DNA from: an uncultured delta proteobacterium | Lineage (GTDB): Bacteria; Desulfobacterota; Desulfovibrionia; Desulfovibrionales; Desulfovibrionaceae | Length of the DNA stretch: 64,000 nucleotides | Direction of reading: 5' to 3' | NCBI GenBank assembly: GCA_900079685.1 | Contig: LT599018.1 | Span: forward strand, 1,510,970 to 1,574,969 | Shown: positions 15,717 through 24,041 of the stretch, one piece after another | How positions within the stretch are numbered: position 1 is the first letter of the stretch | How the letters are laid out: each line of letters starts with the position of its first letter | Program-made: the position numbers and the translations under genes | Notes under the pieces: generated by a model | What the model saw: only the letters and a program-made list of their open reading frames with translations | Told to the model about the DNA's origin: nothing | Databases searched by the model: none

Positions 15717-16811
15717 ATGCAGACCCTGTTTTCTCCCATCACCATGAACGGGCTTACCCTGCCCAACCGCATCATAATTCCGCCCATGGACCAGTATTCC
15801 GCCGTGGACGGCCACCCGGCCGAATGGCACTTCGTGCACTACGGGCACCTCTCCCTTTCCGGGGCGGGCCTTCTCATCGTCGAGGCGACCGCGGTTGCGG
15901 ATATCGGCCGCATCTCGCCCGCCGACCTCGGCCTCTGGAACGAGGCGCAGGAGGAATCCCACCGGAAGATGCTGCAATTCATCCGTAAATTTTCATGCAT
16001 GCCCATCGCGGTCCAGCTCGGGCATGCGGGCCGCAAAGCCTCCACCGGCAAACCCTGGGAAGGAAAGGGAGCCCTTTCCCCCGAGGAAGGCGGCTGGGAA
16101 GTCTGCGCCCCTTCGGCTGTGAAGTACGACCCGGTATCCCCGGAACCCATCGCCTTGACCAACGGCGACATCGCACCTCTTGTGGCCGCCTTTGCCGAAG
16201 CCGCGGCGCGCGCCGACAAGGCGGGTTACGACGCCATTGAACTGCACGGGGCCCACGGGTACCTCATCCACCAGTTCCTGTCGCCCCTGGCGAACTTCCG
16301 CACGGACGAATACGGCGGCAGCCTTGAAGGCAGGATCCGCTTCCCCCTGGAAGTGTTCAAAGCCGTCCGCGCGGTCGTGCCGCAGGAAAAACCCGTAGGC
16401 ATACGCGTTTCCGGCACGGACTATGCCGAGGGGGGCTGGGACGTCGAGGAATGCGCCATTTTCGCCAAAGAACTGGAAAAGCTCGGCTGCGCCTATATCC
16501 ACGTTTCCGGCGGCGGCCTCTCCCCGATCCAGAAAATCAACCTGGCGCCGGGGTACCAGGTTTCCCTGGCAACCCGCATCAAGGCGGCCACGGCCATGCC
16601 CGTGATCGCCGTGGGGCTGATAACGGAACCGGAACTGGCCGCCAGCATAGTGGTGAACGGCCAGGCGGACATGGTCGCCATCGGCCGGGCCATGCTCTAC
16701 GACCCGCGCTGGCCCTGGCACGCCGCCGCCAAACTCGGGATAACCATCAGTGAGTCGCCCCGCCAGTATTTGCGGTGCGAACCCCGCGCCGCCAAAGGGT
16801 TGTTCGTGTAA
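15717..16811 (+). CDS. NADH:flavin oxidoreductase, Old Yellow Enzyme family
   Basis: FMN-dependent ene-reductase of the OYE family, 364 residues, probably cytoplasmic. It reduces activated C=C bonds or nitro compounds using NAD(P)H; the natural substrate cannot be named. Visible are the N-terminal LFSPITMNGLTLPNRIIIPPM, the HxxH-type substrate pocket segment YDAIELHGAHGYLIHQFLSP (H and H at the catalytic His/His positions), the QLGHAGRKA loop, NFRTDEYGGSLEGRIRF, and the C-terminal FMN phosphate-binding VGLITEP and MVAIGRAML. It is shaped like YqjM/xenobiotic reductase, yet the residue at the place of YqjM Cys26, which tunes flavin redox, is Asp25 here (PPMDQYSA). It stands between terminators, so it is probably a single-gene unit. 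Confidence 0.9.
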   Translation: MQTLFSPITMNGLTLPNRIIIPPMDQYSAVDGHPAEWHFVHYGHLSLSGAGLLIVEATAVADIGRISPADLGLWNEAQEESHRKMLQFIRKFSCMPIAVQLGHAGRKASTGKPWEGKGALSPEEGGWEVCAPSAVKYDPVSPEPIALTNGDIAPLVAAFAEAAARADKAGYDAIELHGAHGYLIHQFLSPLANFRTDEYGGSLEGRIRFPLEVFKAVRAVVPQEKPVGIRVSGTDYAEGGWDVEECAIFAKELEKLGCAYIHVSGGGLSPIQKINLAPGYQVSLATRIKAATAMPVIAVGLITEPELAASIVVNGQADMVAIGRAMLYDPRWPWHAAAKLGITISESPRQYLRCEPRAAKGLFV

Positions 16812-16834
16812 TCTTTCTCTTCCGCCGTTTCCGC

Positions 16835-16868
16835 CGCCGCAAGGAGCCGTCCTTGCGGCGGTTTTTTA
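16835..16868 (+). terminator. Intrinsic terminator after the OYE gene
   Basis: A 12-bp perfect stem, CCGCCGCAAGGA with TCCTTGCGGCGG, around GCCG and followed by six T. Confidence 0.93.
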
Positions 16869-16979
16869 TGCCGCCGCCAGCCTGCCCGGGTATTTACCTC
16901 GCGAGCCAAGCCATATATCATGCCGGATATCATTCCGTGCGTATCAGCCGTCCTTTTCCCGCGACCCAAGGAGCCCGCC

Positions 16980-18752
16980 ATGGCCGACAAAAACGACTAT
17001 CCCGATACCGAACAGACATACACCACCATGCGCCCGCCGCTTCTGGCCAAACGCCATATGGCCGTTTCCGGCCACAACCTGGCCACCCACGCCGCCATGC
17101 GCATCCTGGACCGCGGTGGCAATGCCGTGGACGCCGGGCTTGCCGGGATGCTCTGCCTTGCCGTGGTCCAGCCGGACATGGTCAGTTTTGCGGGCGTGGC
17201 CCCCATGCTTATCCATGCCGCGAAGACCGGCGAAAACAAGACCGTTTCCGGGCTCGGCGTCTGGCCCAAAGCCGCTACCACGGAATTTTTCATCACCAAT
17301 CACGGCGGCAAGCTCCCGGAAGGCATTTTGCGCTCCGTGACGCCCGGAGCCCCCGATGCCTGTTTCCAGGCGCTCGCGCGGTACGGCACCATGCGCTATG
17401 CCGATATCGCCGCCGATGCGCTGGAACTGGCCCGCGACGGCTTTCCCGTGCACAAATTTCTGGAAAACGGCATCAGGGATGCGGAAAAACACTACCGGCA
17501 ATGGCCGGAAAACAGTGCCATCTTCCTTCCGGGCGATCGCGTCCCCCTGGCCGGGGAAATCTTTGTCCAAAAGGACCTGGCCTCCACCATCCAGGCCATG
17601 ATCGACGCCGAGGCCGCCGCCCTGGCAACGGGCGCCACCCGCGAGCAGGCCTTGCGCGCCGCGCGGGACACCGTGTACACCGGGCCCGTGGGCCGGGCCG
17701 TTACAGATTTTCACGCGGCCAACGGCGGCCTCTTGACCCAGGAGGACATGGCGGCCTTTTCCTGCGACGTGGAAGATCCGCTCAGCTTCCAGTACGGCGA
17801 ATACACCATCCTGACCCACGGCGCGTGGTGCCAGGGTCCGGTTCTGCCCATGGTCCTGAACATTCTTCGGGAGACGGACCTCGCCGCCATGGGGCACAAC
17901 TCGGCCGAGTACATCCATACCCTTGCCGAGGCCTTCAAACTCGCCTTTGCCGACCGCGAACGGCTGTTCGGCGACCCCAAATTCGTGGACGTACCGCTCA
18001 AAGGGCTGCTCTCGCCGGAATACGGCGCGCGGCAACGCGCGAAGATCAAAAGCCACCTGGCCTGGGAATCCATGCCGCCGTCCGGCGATCCCTTTGCCGC
18101 CGAAGGCCGCGCCGCGCCCGCGGGCTTTGACCCGAGTTCCGATCCGGCCAGCCCTCCCCATACTACGCATGCGCTGGACACCAGCTATGTCTGCGTCGTG
18201 GACCGCTGGGGGAACGTCTTCTCCGCCACGCCGAGCGACATGACCTTTGACACCCAAATCATTCCCGGCACCGGCCTGGCCGTATCCTCGCGCGGTTCGC
18301 AGTCCCGGATCATCCCCGGCCATCCGAGCCGCATCGAGCCCGGCAAACGGCCCCGCCTCACCCCCACGGGCTGCCTGATCCTGCGCCGCGGCAAGCCCTG
18401 GCTGATACTCGGCACCCCCGGGGGCGACGTGCAGTGCCAGACCAACCTGCAGGTGCTCCTCAATGTCATCCTGTTCAGCATGAACACCCAGGAGGCCGTG
18501 GAAGCCCCGCGTTTCGCCGTGTTCAACTACCCTAATTCCTTCTATCCCCACACCTACGCCAAGGGCGTGCTGCGGCTGGAATCGCGCATCAGCGACTTGG
18601 CGGCAAGCGTGCTCGCCGCCAAGGGCCATACCGTCAAAGCGTGGCCGGACTTTTCCTGGAACGCGGGCGGCGCCTGTATGATTATGCATTGCGGCGGGTA
18701 CCTCGCGGGGGGTTCGGATCCCCGCCGGGAGTGCCTGGGAATGGGTTGGTAA
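16980..18752 (+). CDS. ggt: Gamma-glutamyltransferase family protein
   Basis: N-terminal nucleophile (Ntn) hydrolase, 590 residues, made as a proenzyme that cuts itself to release a catalytic Thr. Classical members transfer or hydrolyse gamma-glutamyl groups of glutathione. The start at 16980 follows AAGGAG. The large-subunit part has GHNLATHAAMRILDRGGNAVDAGLA near 35-60. The probable nucleophile is Thr401 in LDTSYVCVVDRWGN, where classical enzymes have TTHYSVVD; the second residue after it is Tyr as expected but His is replaced by Ser. GTPGGDVQCQ is the conserved glycine loop. No signal peptide is seen, unlike the periplasmic E. coli enzyme, so a cytoplasmic YwrD-like hydrolase is likely. 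It ends nine bases before the convergent TauE/SafE gene. Confidence 0.88.
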   Translation: MADKNDYPDTEQTYTTMRPPLLAKRHMAVSGHNLATHAAMRILDRGGNAVDAGLAGMLCLAVVQPDMVSFAGVAPMLIHAAKTGENKTVSGLGVWPKAATTEFFITNHGGKLPEGILRSVTPGAPDACFQALARYGTMRYADIAADALELARDGFPVHKFLENGIRDAEKHYRQWPENSAIFLPGDRVPLAGEIFVQKDLASTIQAMIDAEAAALATGATREQALRAARDTVYTGPVGRAVTDFHAANGGLLTQEDMAAFSCDVEDPLSFQYGEYTILTHGAWCQGPVLPMVLNILRETDLAAMGHNSAEYIHTLAEAFKLAFADRERLFGDPKFVDVPLKGLLSPEYGARQRAKIKSHLAWESMPPSGDPFAAEGRAAPAGFDPSSDPASPPHTTHALDTSYVCVVDRWGNVFSATPSDMTFDTQIIPGTGLAVSSRGSQSRIIPGHPSRIEPGKRPRLTPTGCLILRRGKPWLILGTPGGDVQCQTNLQVLLNVILFSMNTQEAVEAPRFAVFNYPNSFYPHTYAKGVLRLESRISDLAASVLAAKGHTVKAWPDFSWNAGGACMIMHCGGYLAGGSDPRRECLGMGW

Positions 18753-18761
18753 AGGACCGCC

Positions 18762-19496
18762 TTACAGGGACCGGATAACGAGGCACAGGCCCGCCACCAT
18801 GCACCCGACGCTCACGCAGCGTTTCAGCTGCCGTTGCGGCACCCGCCGCGCGAGCAGCGCGCCCGCGCAGGTGCCCAGGGCGCCCACGCCCGCCGTAATG
18901 CCTGCAAGCGGCAAGTCCACGGCCTGGTTGGCGTAATTGCCCAGAGACCCCAGGATGGACACGGGCACGCTGTAGGTGAAGCCCGTGGCGATGCTGGTCA
19001 GCGGGGCATACCCCATCAGCATCATGGACGGCACGCAGAGCGCGGAGCCGCCCATGCCCGTCAGCCCGGCCAGGACCCCGATAACCGATCCAAGCGCGAA
19101 CAGAACGCTTTTTTTGCGCATCAGCGCTGACGGGCCTTCCTCCAGGGCTTTTCCGGAAAAAAAGGCCGGTACGCCCGAAATGAAGATGAAACAGCCCAGG
19201 ATCAGCGTCAGAACCCTTCCCGGCAGGATGGCCTTGAGCATGATGCCCGGGCCGACCAGAAGAACGCCCCCGAGGATAACCGGTAAAGCGGTCCGCCATT
19301 CCTTGCGGGCCACGGACCGGTACATGTAAGCCCCGGCAAGAATGGACGGAATGAGGGCGCACATGGCCGTGCCTATGGCCGTATGCGGATCCAGCCCCGC
19401 GACGATCTCGAATACCGGCGCCTGCAGCATGCCCCCGACGCCGACGGCCCCGCCCATGATCCCTATGAGCAGCGTGAGAATCAATAAAAGAATCAT
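18762..19496 (-). CDS. TauE/SafE-family sulfite/sulfonate-type permease
   Basis: Inner-membrane transporter of 244 residues with about seven or eight hydrophobic segments arranged as two similar halves. Each half opens with a Gly-rich motif: GIMGGAVGVGGMLQAPVF near 12-29 and LAGLTGMGGSALCVPSMML near 141-159, the family's duplicated GxGGG-like signature. Family members export sulfite, sulfoacetate or other organosulfur anions; the substrate here is not determinable, though export of reduced or oxidised sulfur would suit a sulfur-metabolising bacterium. It lies downstream of cobQ on the same strand, separated by 14 bases, so it could be cotranscribed with the cobalamin genes. It faces ggt, and no terminator is visible between them. 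Confidence 0.85.
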   Translation of the reverse strand: MILLLILTLLIGIMGGAVGVGGMLQAPVFEIVAGLDPHTAIGTAMCALIPSILAGAYMYRSVARKEWRTALPVILGGVLLVGPGIMLKAILPGRVLTLILGCFIFISGVPAFFSGKALEEGPSALMRKKSVLFALGSVIGVLAGLTGMGGSALCVPSMMLMGYAPLTSIATGFTYSVPVSILGSLGNYANQAVDLPLAGITAGVGALGTCAGALLARRVPQRQLKRCVSVGCMVAGLCLVIRSL

Positions 19497-19510
19497 GTGC
19501 CCCGCTTTAG

Positions 19511-21025
19511 TTACAAATCTACGATAGCGTTCAGGGAGTCCATGTCAATATGGGTTTCGAGCATGTCCGCCAAACGGTCATACTGGGCCAGGCGATACTC
19601 TTTGTAGGTGGCGAACCCGTCCGGGGCCTCGGCCACGGGGGGGAGGTTCCTGTGTTCGCGTAAGGCGTTGACCAGCCCGCGCGCCAGGGGGAAGGAATCG
19701 AAAATCCCGTGCAGGTAGGTGCCGAAGACCCGCCCGTCTTCCGAAACGGCCCCCTCGCTCTCCCCGTCCGGCAAACGCAGGAGCGGGAGGGAACCCGTTC
19801 CGCGCGTCGTGCGGCCCATATGGATTTCATACCCTTCCGCACAAATGCCCGTTGCGTTGCCGAGCGGGCCCGGCACGGGCAGCAGCGTTCCGGTGGCCTG
19901 CACCGTCCGTTTGTCCGGGGCGAACACCGTCGCAAGATCCAGCAAGCCGAGGCCGTGGATATGGGGCAAATCGCTTTCCACGCCATGGGGGTCGGCTATG
20001 TCCCGGCCCAGCATCTGGTAGCCGCCGCAAATACCCGCCACAACGCCGCCGGAAGCATGGTATTGCCGGATGGCGTCCGCCGTGCCGGTCTCGTTCAAAA
20101 CGCGCATGTCCGCAATGGTGTTTTTGGAGCCGGGAAGGATGCACATATCCGGATTGCCCAGGCTCTCGCCGGGCACCACATAGCGCAAGGCCACACCGGG
20201 CAAAAGATCGAAAATACCGAAATCCGTAAAATTGGCGATGCGCGGCAGCCTGACGACCGCGATATCCACTTCGCCCGGCCCGGCCAGGCGAGGCGCGCCC
20301 AACCGCTCGGCAAGGCTGTCCTCCTCCTCCACCCGGATATCCCAGTAGGGCAATACCCCGAGAACCGGAATGCGGAGCAGGGCTTCCAGCTGCCGGAGGC
20401 CGGGCTCGAGAATGGAAACGTCCCCCCGGAACCGGTTGATGACCATGCCCTTGATCCGGGCCCGCTCGTCCGGCTCCAGCAACTTCACCGTGCCGTACAG
20501 GGAGGCGAACACCCCGCCCCGGTCGATATCCCCCACCAGGAGAACCGGCGCGTCGGCCATGGCCGCCATGCCCATGTTGACGAGGTCGTTCTCGCGCAGG
20601 TTGATTTCCGCCGGGCTGCCCGCGCCCTCGATAATGACCAGATCGTTTTCCGCCGCCAGCGCGGCAAAGGCCTCAAGAACGCGCGGTTTGAGGGTGTGCC
20701 GCCAGCTGTAATAGTCTTTGGCGTTCATGGTCGCGACCGCTTTGCCGTGCACGATCACCTGGCTGGTGCGGTCCGAATTCGGCTTGAGCAGCACGGGGTT
20801 CATGAGGACGGACGGCCTGATGCCGCACGCCTCGGCCTGCACGGCCTGCGACCGCCCTATTTCGCCGCCGTCCGGCGTGACGAAGGAATTGAGCGCCATG
20901 TTCTGGGCCTTGAACGGGGCCACCCGCAACCCGCGCCGGGCGTACAGGCGGCATAGCCCCGCCGCCAGCACGCTCTTCCCGGCGGAAGACGCGGTTCCCT
21001 GCACCATCAGAACGGCGGCGCTCAC
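19511..21025 (-). CDS. cobQ: Cobyric acid synthase
   Basis: Glutamine- and ATP-dependent amidase (CbiP/CobQ) that adds four amide groups to adenosylcobyrinic acid a,c-diamide, giving adenosylcobyric acid. The 504 residues match the family. The N-terminal DTB-synthetase-like ATP domain carries the P-loop QGTASSAGKSVLAAGLCR (9-26) and the substrate loop APFKAQNMALNSFV. The C-terminal glutamine amidotransferase domain holds the Cys nucleophile in GICGGYQMLG and the His-containing GTYLHGIFDS. It overlaps cobB by four bases (ATGA), which means tight translational coupling and a two-gene cobalamin amidation unit. No B12 riboswitch was seen just upstream of the pair. Confidence 0.95.
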   Translation of the reverse strand: MSAAVLMVQGTASSAGKSVLAAGLCRLYARRGLRVAPFKAQNMALNSFVTPDGGEIGRSQAVQAEACGIRPSVLMNPVLLKPNSDRTSQVIVHGKAVATMNAKDYYSWRHTLKPRVLEAFAALAAENDLVIIEGAGSPAEINLRENDLVNMGMAAMADAPVLLVGDIDRGGVFASLYGTVKLLEPDERARIKGMVINRFRGDVSILEPGLRQLEALLRIPVLGVLPYWDIRVEEEDSLAERLGAPRLAGPGEVDIAVVRLPRIANFTDFGIFDLLPGVALRYVVPGESLGNPDMCILPGSKNTIADMRVLNETGTADAIRQYHASGGVVAGICGGYQMLGRDIADPHGVESDLPHIHGLGLLDLATVFAPDKRTVQATGTLLPVPGPLGNATGICAEGYEIHMGRTTRGTGSLPLLRLPDGESEGAVSEDGRVFGTYLHGIFDSFPLARGLVNALREHRNLPPVAEAPDGFATYKEYRLAQYDRLADMLETHIDMDSLNAIVDL

Positions 21026-22398
21026 GGCCTGCCCGCCTTGAACGCGCCGCAGCGGGCCAGAAAATTCCGGGGGAGCGACGGATTACTGTAAAAATGGATA
21101 TGCGGATAGGCGGCCAAAACATTGCCGGAGGCCAACCCGCCGCGCCACGGCGTTACGCCGTCCTTCCGCATGCGATAGCACCCTTCGGTCCCGTCTTCCG
21201 GCTCGATGCGCGAGTAATGGAACTCGTGCGTCCTGACCCGCGTCCCCGCCGGGCCGAGAACGGTCTCGCGGCAGAATTCCGCTTCCGCGTAGCCGAAGCG
21301 TTGCAGCTTGCCGGTCATGACGGCCCGGTGCGGGAAAACTCCGGCCATGGGGAAAACCGTGCCGGCCGCATCCGCCAGGGATACGCACAGATACGCCATC
21401 CCGCCGCATTCGGCATACACGGGAAGGCCGCCGCTTACGGCCTCGCGAATCGCGGAACGCATCGGCCCGTTTGCGGCAAGCGCTTGCGCGAACACCTCGG
21501 GAAAGCCGCCGCCCAGGTACAGGCCGTGGAGAGCGTCCGGCAGGGAGCGGTCGCGCATGGGGCTGAAAAAAACCAGCTCCGCGCCCAGTGTTTGCAGAAG
21601 ATCGAAGTTGTCCTGATAATAAAAGCTGAACGCACTGTCCCGCGCGACGCCGATCCGTACGGGAAAGGATCCTTCCACGCGGGGGAGTTCCCCGGCCGGC
21701 AGCGGCGGCGCGCCGTCCGCCAGGGCCATGAGCCCGTCCAGGTCGATGGTTTCCCCGGCGGCCAGAGCCAGATGGGCGACAACGGCATCCAGCTCCGCCA
21801 CCTCCTGGCTGGGCACAAGCCCGAGATGCCTGCTTTGCAAGGCAAAATCCGGATTCTCCGGGAGATAGCCCAGGCACGGCACCGCGCAGGCCTTTTCCAC
21901 GCTGTCCCGGATGAGCCCGTATTGCCGCGCGCTTTTGACCCTGTTGACGATGACGCCGCCGACCCGCACGCGGGGATGGAACGAGGCGTACCCCGCGACC
22001 ATGGCCGCGGCGCTGCGGGAAAGGCCCTGCGCGCTGATGACCAGAACCACCGGCGCGTCCAGGATCTCCGCCACGTGCGCGGTGCTGCCTTCATGGCCGC
22101 TCCCCTTGCCGTCAAACAGCCCCATGACGCCTTCGATGAGGCTGAGCCCGCCGTTCGCGGCGCGGGCGAAAAGACCGCGCAGAACCGGCGCGTCCAGGAG
22201 CCAGGAATCAAGGTTGCGGGAAGGGGTTCCTGTCACATGGGCATGGAAGGCCGGATCAATATAGTCCGGCCCGACCTTGAAGGGACGCAGCGGTACGCCC
22301 CGGGCGCGAAGCGCGGCCAGGGCAGCCGTCACAACGGAGGTTTTTCCCGCGCCGCTGTGCGTTCCGGCAATGACAAGACGGGGGTGGGTGTTTGGCAT
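21022..22398 (-). CDS. cobB: Cobyrinate a,c-diamide synthase
   Basis: Amidase (CobB/CbiA) that uses glutamine and ATP to amidate the a and c side chains of cobyrinate or hydrogenobyrinate in B12 synthesis. The 458 residues match the family. The N-terminal domain has VIAGTHSGAGKTSVVTAAL (9-27, P-loop) and RPFKVGPDYIDPAFH, and the C-terminal amidotransferase domain has YAECGGMAYL with the Cys nucleophile. A C-terminal HEFHYSRIEP segment contributes the His. CobB for the anaerobic pathway (CbiA) and for the aerobic one cannot be told apart here. It is first in the cobB-cobQ unit and ends four bases into cobQ. Confidence 0.94.
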   Translation of the reverse strand: MPNTHPRLVIAGTHSGAGKTSVVTAALAALRARGVPLRPFKVGPDYIDPAFHAHVTGTPSRNLDSWLLDAPVLRGLFARAANGGLSLIEGVMGLFDGKGSGHEGSTAHVAEILDAPVVLVISAQGLSRSAAAMVAGYASFHPRVRVGGVIVNRVKSARQYGLIRDSVEKACAVPCLGYLPENPDFALQSRHLGLVPSQEVAELDAVVAHLALAAGETIDLDGLMALADGAPPLPAGELPRVEGSFPVRIGVARDSAFSFYYQDNFDLLQTLGAELVFFSPMRDRSLPDALHGLYLGGGFPEVFAQALAANGPMRSAIREAVSGGLPVYAECGGMAYLCVSLADAAGTVFPMAGVFPHRAVMTGKLQRFGYAEAEFCRETVLGPAGTRVRTHEFHYSRIEPEDGTEGCYRMRKDGVTPWRGGLASGNVLAAYPHIHFYSNPSLPRNFLARCGAFKAGRP

Positions 22399-22436
22399 AC
22401 GGAAAGTACTGTAGAGGCGGGCGGGCCGAAGGGCAA

Positions 22437-22470
22437 CAAAAAAGCCCCGGCTCGCCGGGGCTTTTTTGTT
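22437..22470. terminator. Terminator between cobB and the RRM gene
   Basis: AGCCCCGG and CCGGGGCT around CTCG, flanked by A and T runs on both sides. The two neighbouring genes run in the same (minus) direction, and this hairpin ends the RRM transcript just before cobB. Confidence 0.85.
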
Positions 22471-22481
22471 ATGGGTTTACA

Positions 22482-22748
22482 CTAATACCGCGGCTGACGC
22501 GGCGCGCGGGGCTGCGCTTCATTGATGCGCAGGGAGCGGCCGCCAAGGCTGGCGCCTTCAAGCGCCTGAATCGCGGCAGCGGCGTCTTCGGCGGGCATTT
22601 CAACAAAGCCGAAGCCGCGCGCGCGGCCAGTTTCACGATCGGTCACCAAGTTTACGGATGTCACGGAACCGTAAGGGGAAAACAGGGAACGGATTTCATC
22701 TTCAGTCGCGGACCAGGGCAGGTTACCCACATAAATAGACTTCGTCAC
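22482..22748 (-). CDS. RNA-recognition-motif protein (Rbp-like)
   Basis: Small single-domain RRM protein of 88 residues that should bind single-stranded RNA. RNP2 is SIYVGNLPW (near 4-12) and RNP1 is RGFGFVEM (near 44-51); both aromatic pairs needed for stacking on RNA are kept. The beta-alpha-beta order and Gly/Arg/Pro-rich tail (LRINEAQPRAPRQPRY) resemble the cyanobacterial Rbp and similar proteins of many environmental bacteria. I prefer GTG 22748 as start (VTKSIYVGNL), with GAGG nine bases upstream; a GTG five codons earlier is the alternative. It ends in its own terminator. The upstream 500 bases have no gene, which could mean a long leader. Confidence 0.9.
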   Translation of the reverse strand: MTKSIYVGNLPWSATEDEIRSLFSPYGSVTSVNLVTDRETGRARGFGFVEMPAEDAAAAIQALEGASLGGRSLRINEAQPRAPRQPRY

Positions 22749-23261
22749 AGAAAAAAACCTCACGAGAAAAGTTGCGTGCGCTTACTGCTACACCCATATG
22801 AAACAGTAATTTGCACAATACTGTATGTCTTATACTCTTTGTTCTTTAAGTACGCAACAGGAAAATTAAAAAGCGTAAAAAACGGCTGTATTCCTGGCTT
22901 TCCCATGAGGGAAGCCCCTGCGGATACCCCTAAAATAAGATAGAACCCAATGGATATCTTCTGTATTATAACGTTGTGCCGTTGCAGGTCCATGCACCGC
23001 CGTGTGTAACTGAATGTAGCATCACGCGCGACCCGCTCGATTTTCTTTCGTATGGACGCAAACCCCTTCCACTTTAGAGGAGGTGCATAAAATCTTCCAC
23101 CGGAGAGCGTCCGCCCGCTTCCGGCAGAGAGCGTTCCCTTCCGCGGGTATCCCCGGTCCGCCCGGCGCTTGCGTTCACCCCTTGCGCGGCGGCTTTCCCG
23201 CCACAAACACGGACGGCCGGGACGCGCGAGGCGCCCCGGCCGCTGTTCCGCCGGAAAACGG
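22749..23261 (-). other. 500-base gap upstream of the RRM gene, possible long leader
   Basis: No gene is supported here: frames exist but do not look coding. The part nearest the RRM gene (22770-23000) is AT-richer than its surroundings and contains a hairpin at about 22898-22918 (GGCTTTCCC and GGGAAGCC). The rest (23080-23250) is GC-rich. A long 5' untranslated region, as in some cold-regulated RNA-binding genes, would explain it. Confidence 0.4.
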
Positions 23262-23813
23262 CTATTTCTTTCCGTGCATGGCTATCCAGTTGGTGAACTT
23301 GCCCAGGAACAAACTGAGGAAAGTGCGGTTCTTCTCATCCACGACGCGGTTTTCCGCGTCGAAATAGTCCCGGTTCCACACGATGTACACTTCCGGCTGG
23401 CCCATGACCACCATGCCGAGCATGGATAACACGCTCCGCAGGTGGGATTGCACGGCGGCGGTTCCCACCATGCCCGGACTCGTTCCGGCGATGGCCACGG
23501 GTTTCCCCCCCAGTACGCTCGTGCCCGGCGGGCGGGTGCACCAGTCCAACGCGTTTTTCAGAACCGGCGGGATGCTGCGGTTATATTCCGGGGTAACCAG
23601 GAGCATGCCGTCGGCGTCCTTCACGGCCTGTTTCATCCGCGCGACGGGTTCGGGAAGATTGCCTTCCAGGTCCTGGTTGAACATGGGCACATCGTCAAGC
23701 GGGATAATAGTAAAACGGAGCGTCTCCTTGCCCAGTTCGGCCAGGGCCAGGGCCAGCTTCTTGTTAAAGGATTCCTTGCGCAAACTTCCGACCAAGACAG
23801 CTATCGTATGCAT
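23262..23813 (-). CDS. NADPH-dependent FMN reductase family protein
   Basis: Flavodoxin-fold enzyme of 183 residues that should use NAD(P)H to reduce FMN, quinones or azo compounds in the cytoplasm. The phosphate-binding loop is GSLRKESFNKKLA (9-21), and the flavin-contacting TPEYNRSIPPVLKNALDW motif is at 74-91, both typical of the ChrR/AzoR-like NADPH-dependent FMN reductase group. A strong GGAGG precedes the ATG. It is preceded by the ftsZ terminator and followed by a gene-free stretch, so it is probably monocistronic. The physiological acceptor is not determinable; chromate, quinone or flavin reduction are all known for relatives. Confidence 0.9.
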   Translation of the reverse strand: MHTIAVLVGSLRKESFNKKLALALAELGKETLRFTIIPLDDVPMFNQDLEGNLPEPVARMKQAVKDADGMLLVTPEYNRSIPPVLKNALDWCTRPPGTSVLGGKPVAIAGTSPGMVGTAAVQSHLRSVLSMLGMVVMGQPEVYIVWNRDYFDAENRVVDEKNRTFLSLFLGKFTNWIAMHGKK

Positions 23814-23889
23814 GGGGCCTCCTCAATCGTTACTTACTGAGACACGGTTTTCCAATAGCACAAAATCACCTCCGGGTCACGGGCGGGAG

Positions 23890-23941
23890 GTGAAAAAATA
23901 AAAAACAAATAGGCCGTGCCTGTCACATGACAGGCACGGCC
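23890..23941 (-). terminator. Intrinsic terminator after ftsZ
   Basis: A 14-bp perfect stem at 23912-23941 with a two-base loop, followed on the minus strand by a T-rich run (23890-23910). It ends the division cluster about 100 bases after the ftsZ stop. Confidence 0.9.
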
Positions 23942-24041
23942 GCGAGCACCGGAACGAGAGAGGCGTTCGTTTCGGCGCACCGTCGCGGACGGCAGACCCG
24001 CGACGGTCTGGCCGGTTTCCCGGCCGTATTTGTTCCTTCGC

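Noticed and set aside
16944-18689. A 581-codon minus-strand frame over ggt
   Set aside because: Antisense to a clear Ntn-hydrolase; no start signal or domain.
22760-23206. A 148-codon minus-strand frame upstream of the RRM gene
   Set aside because: Basic, uneven composition, no motif, poor start and crosses the region of base-composition change.
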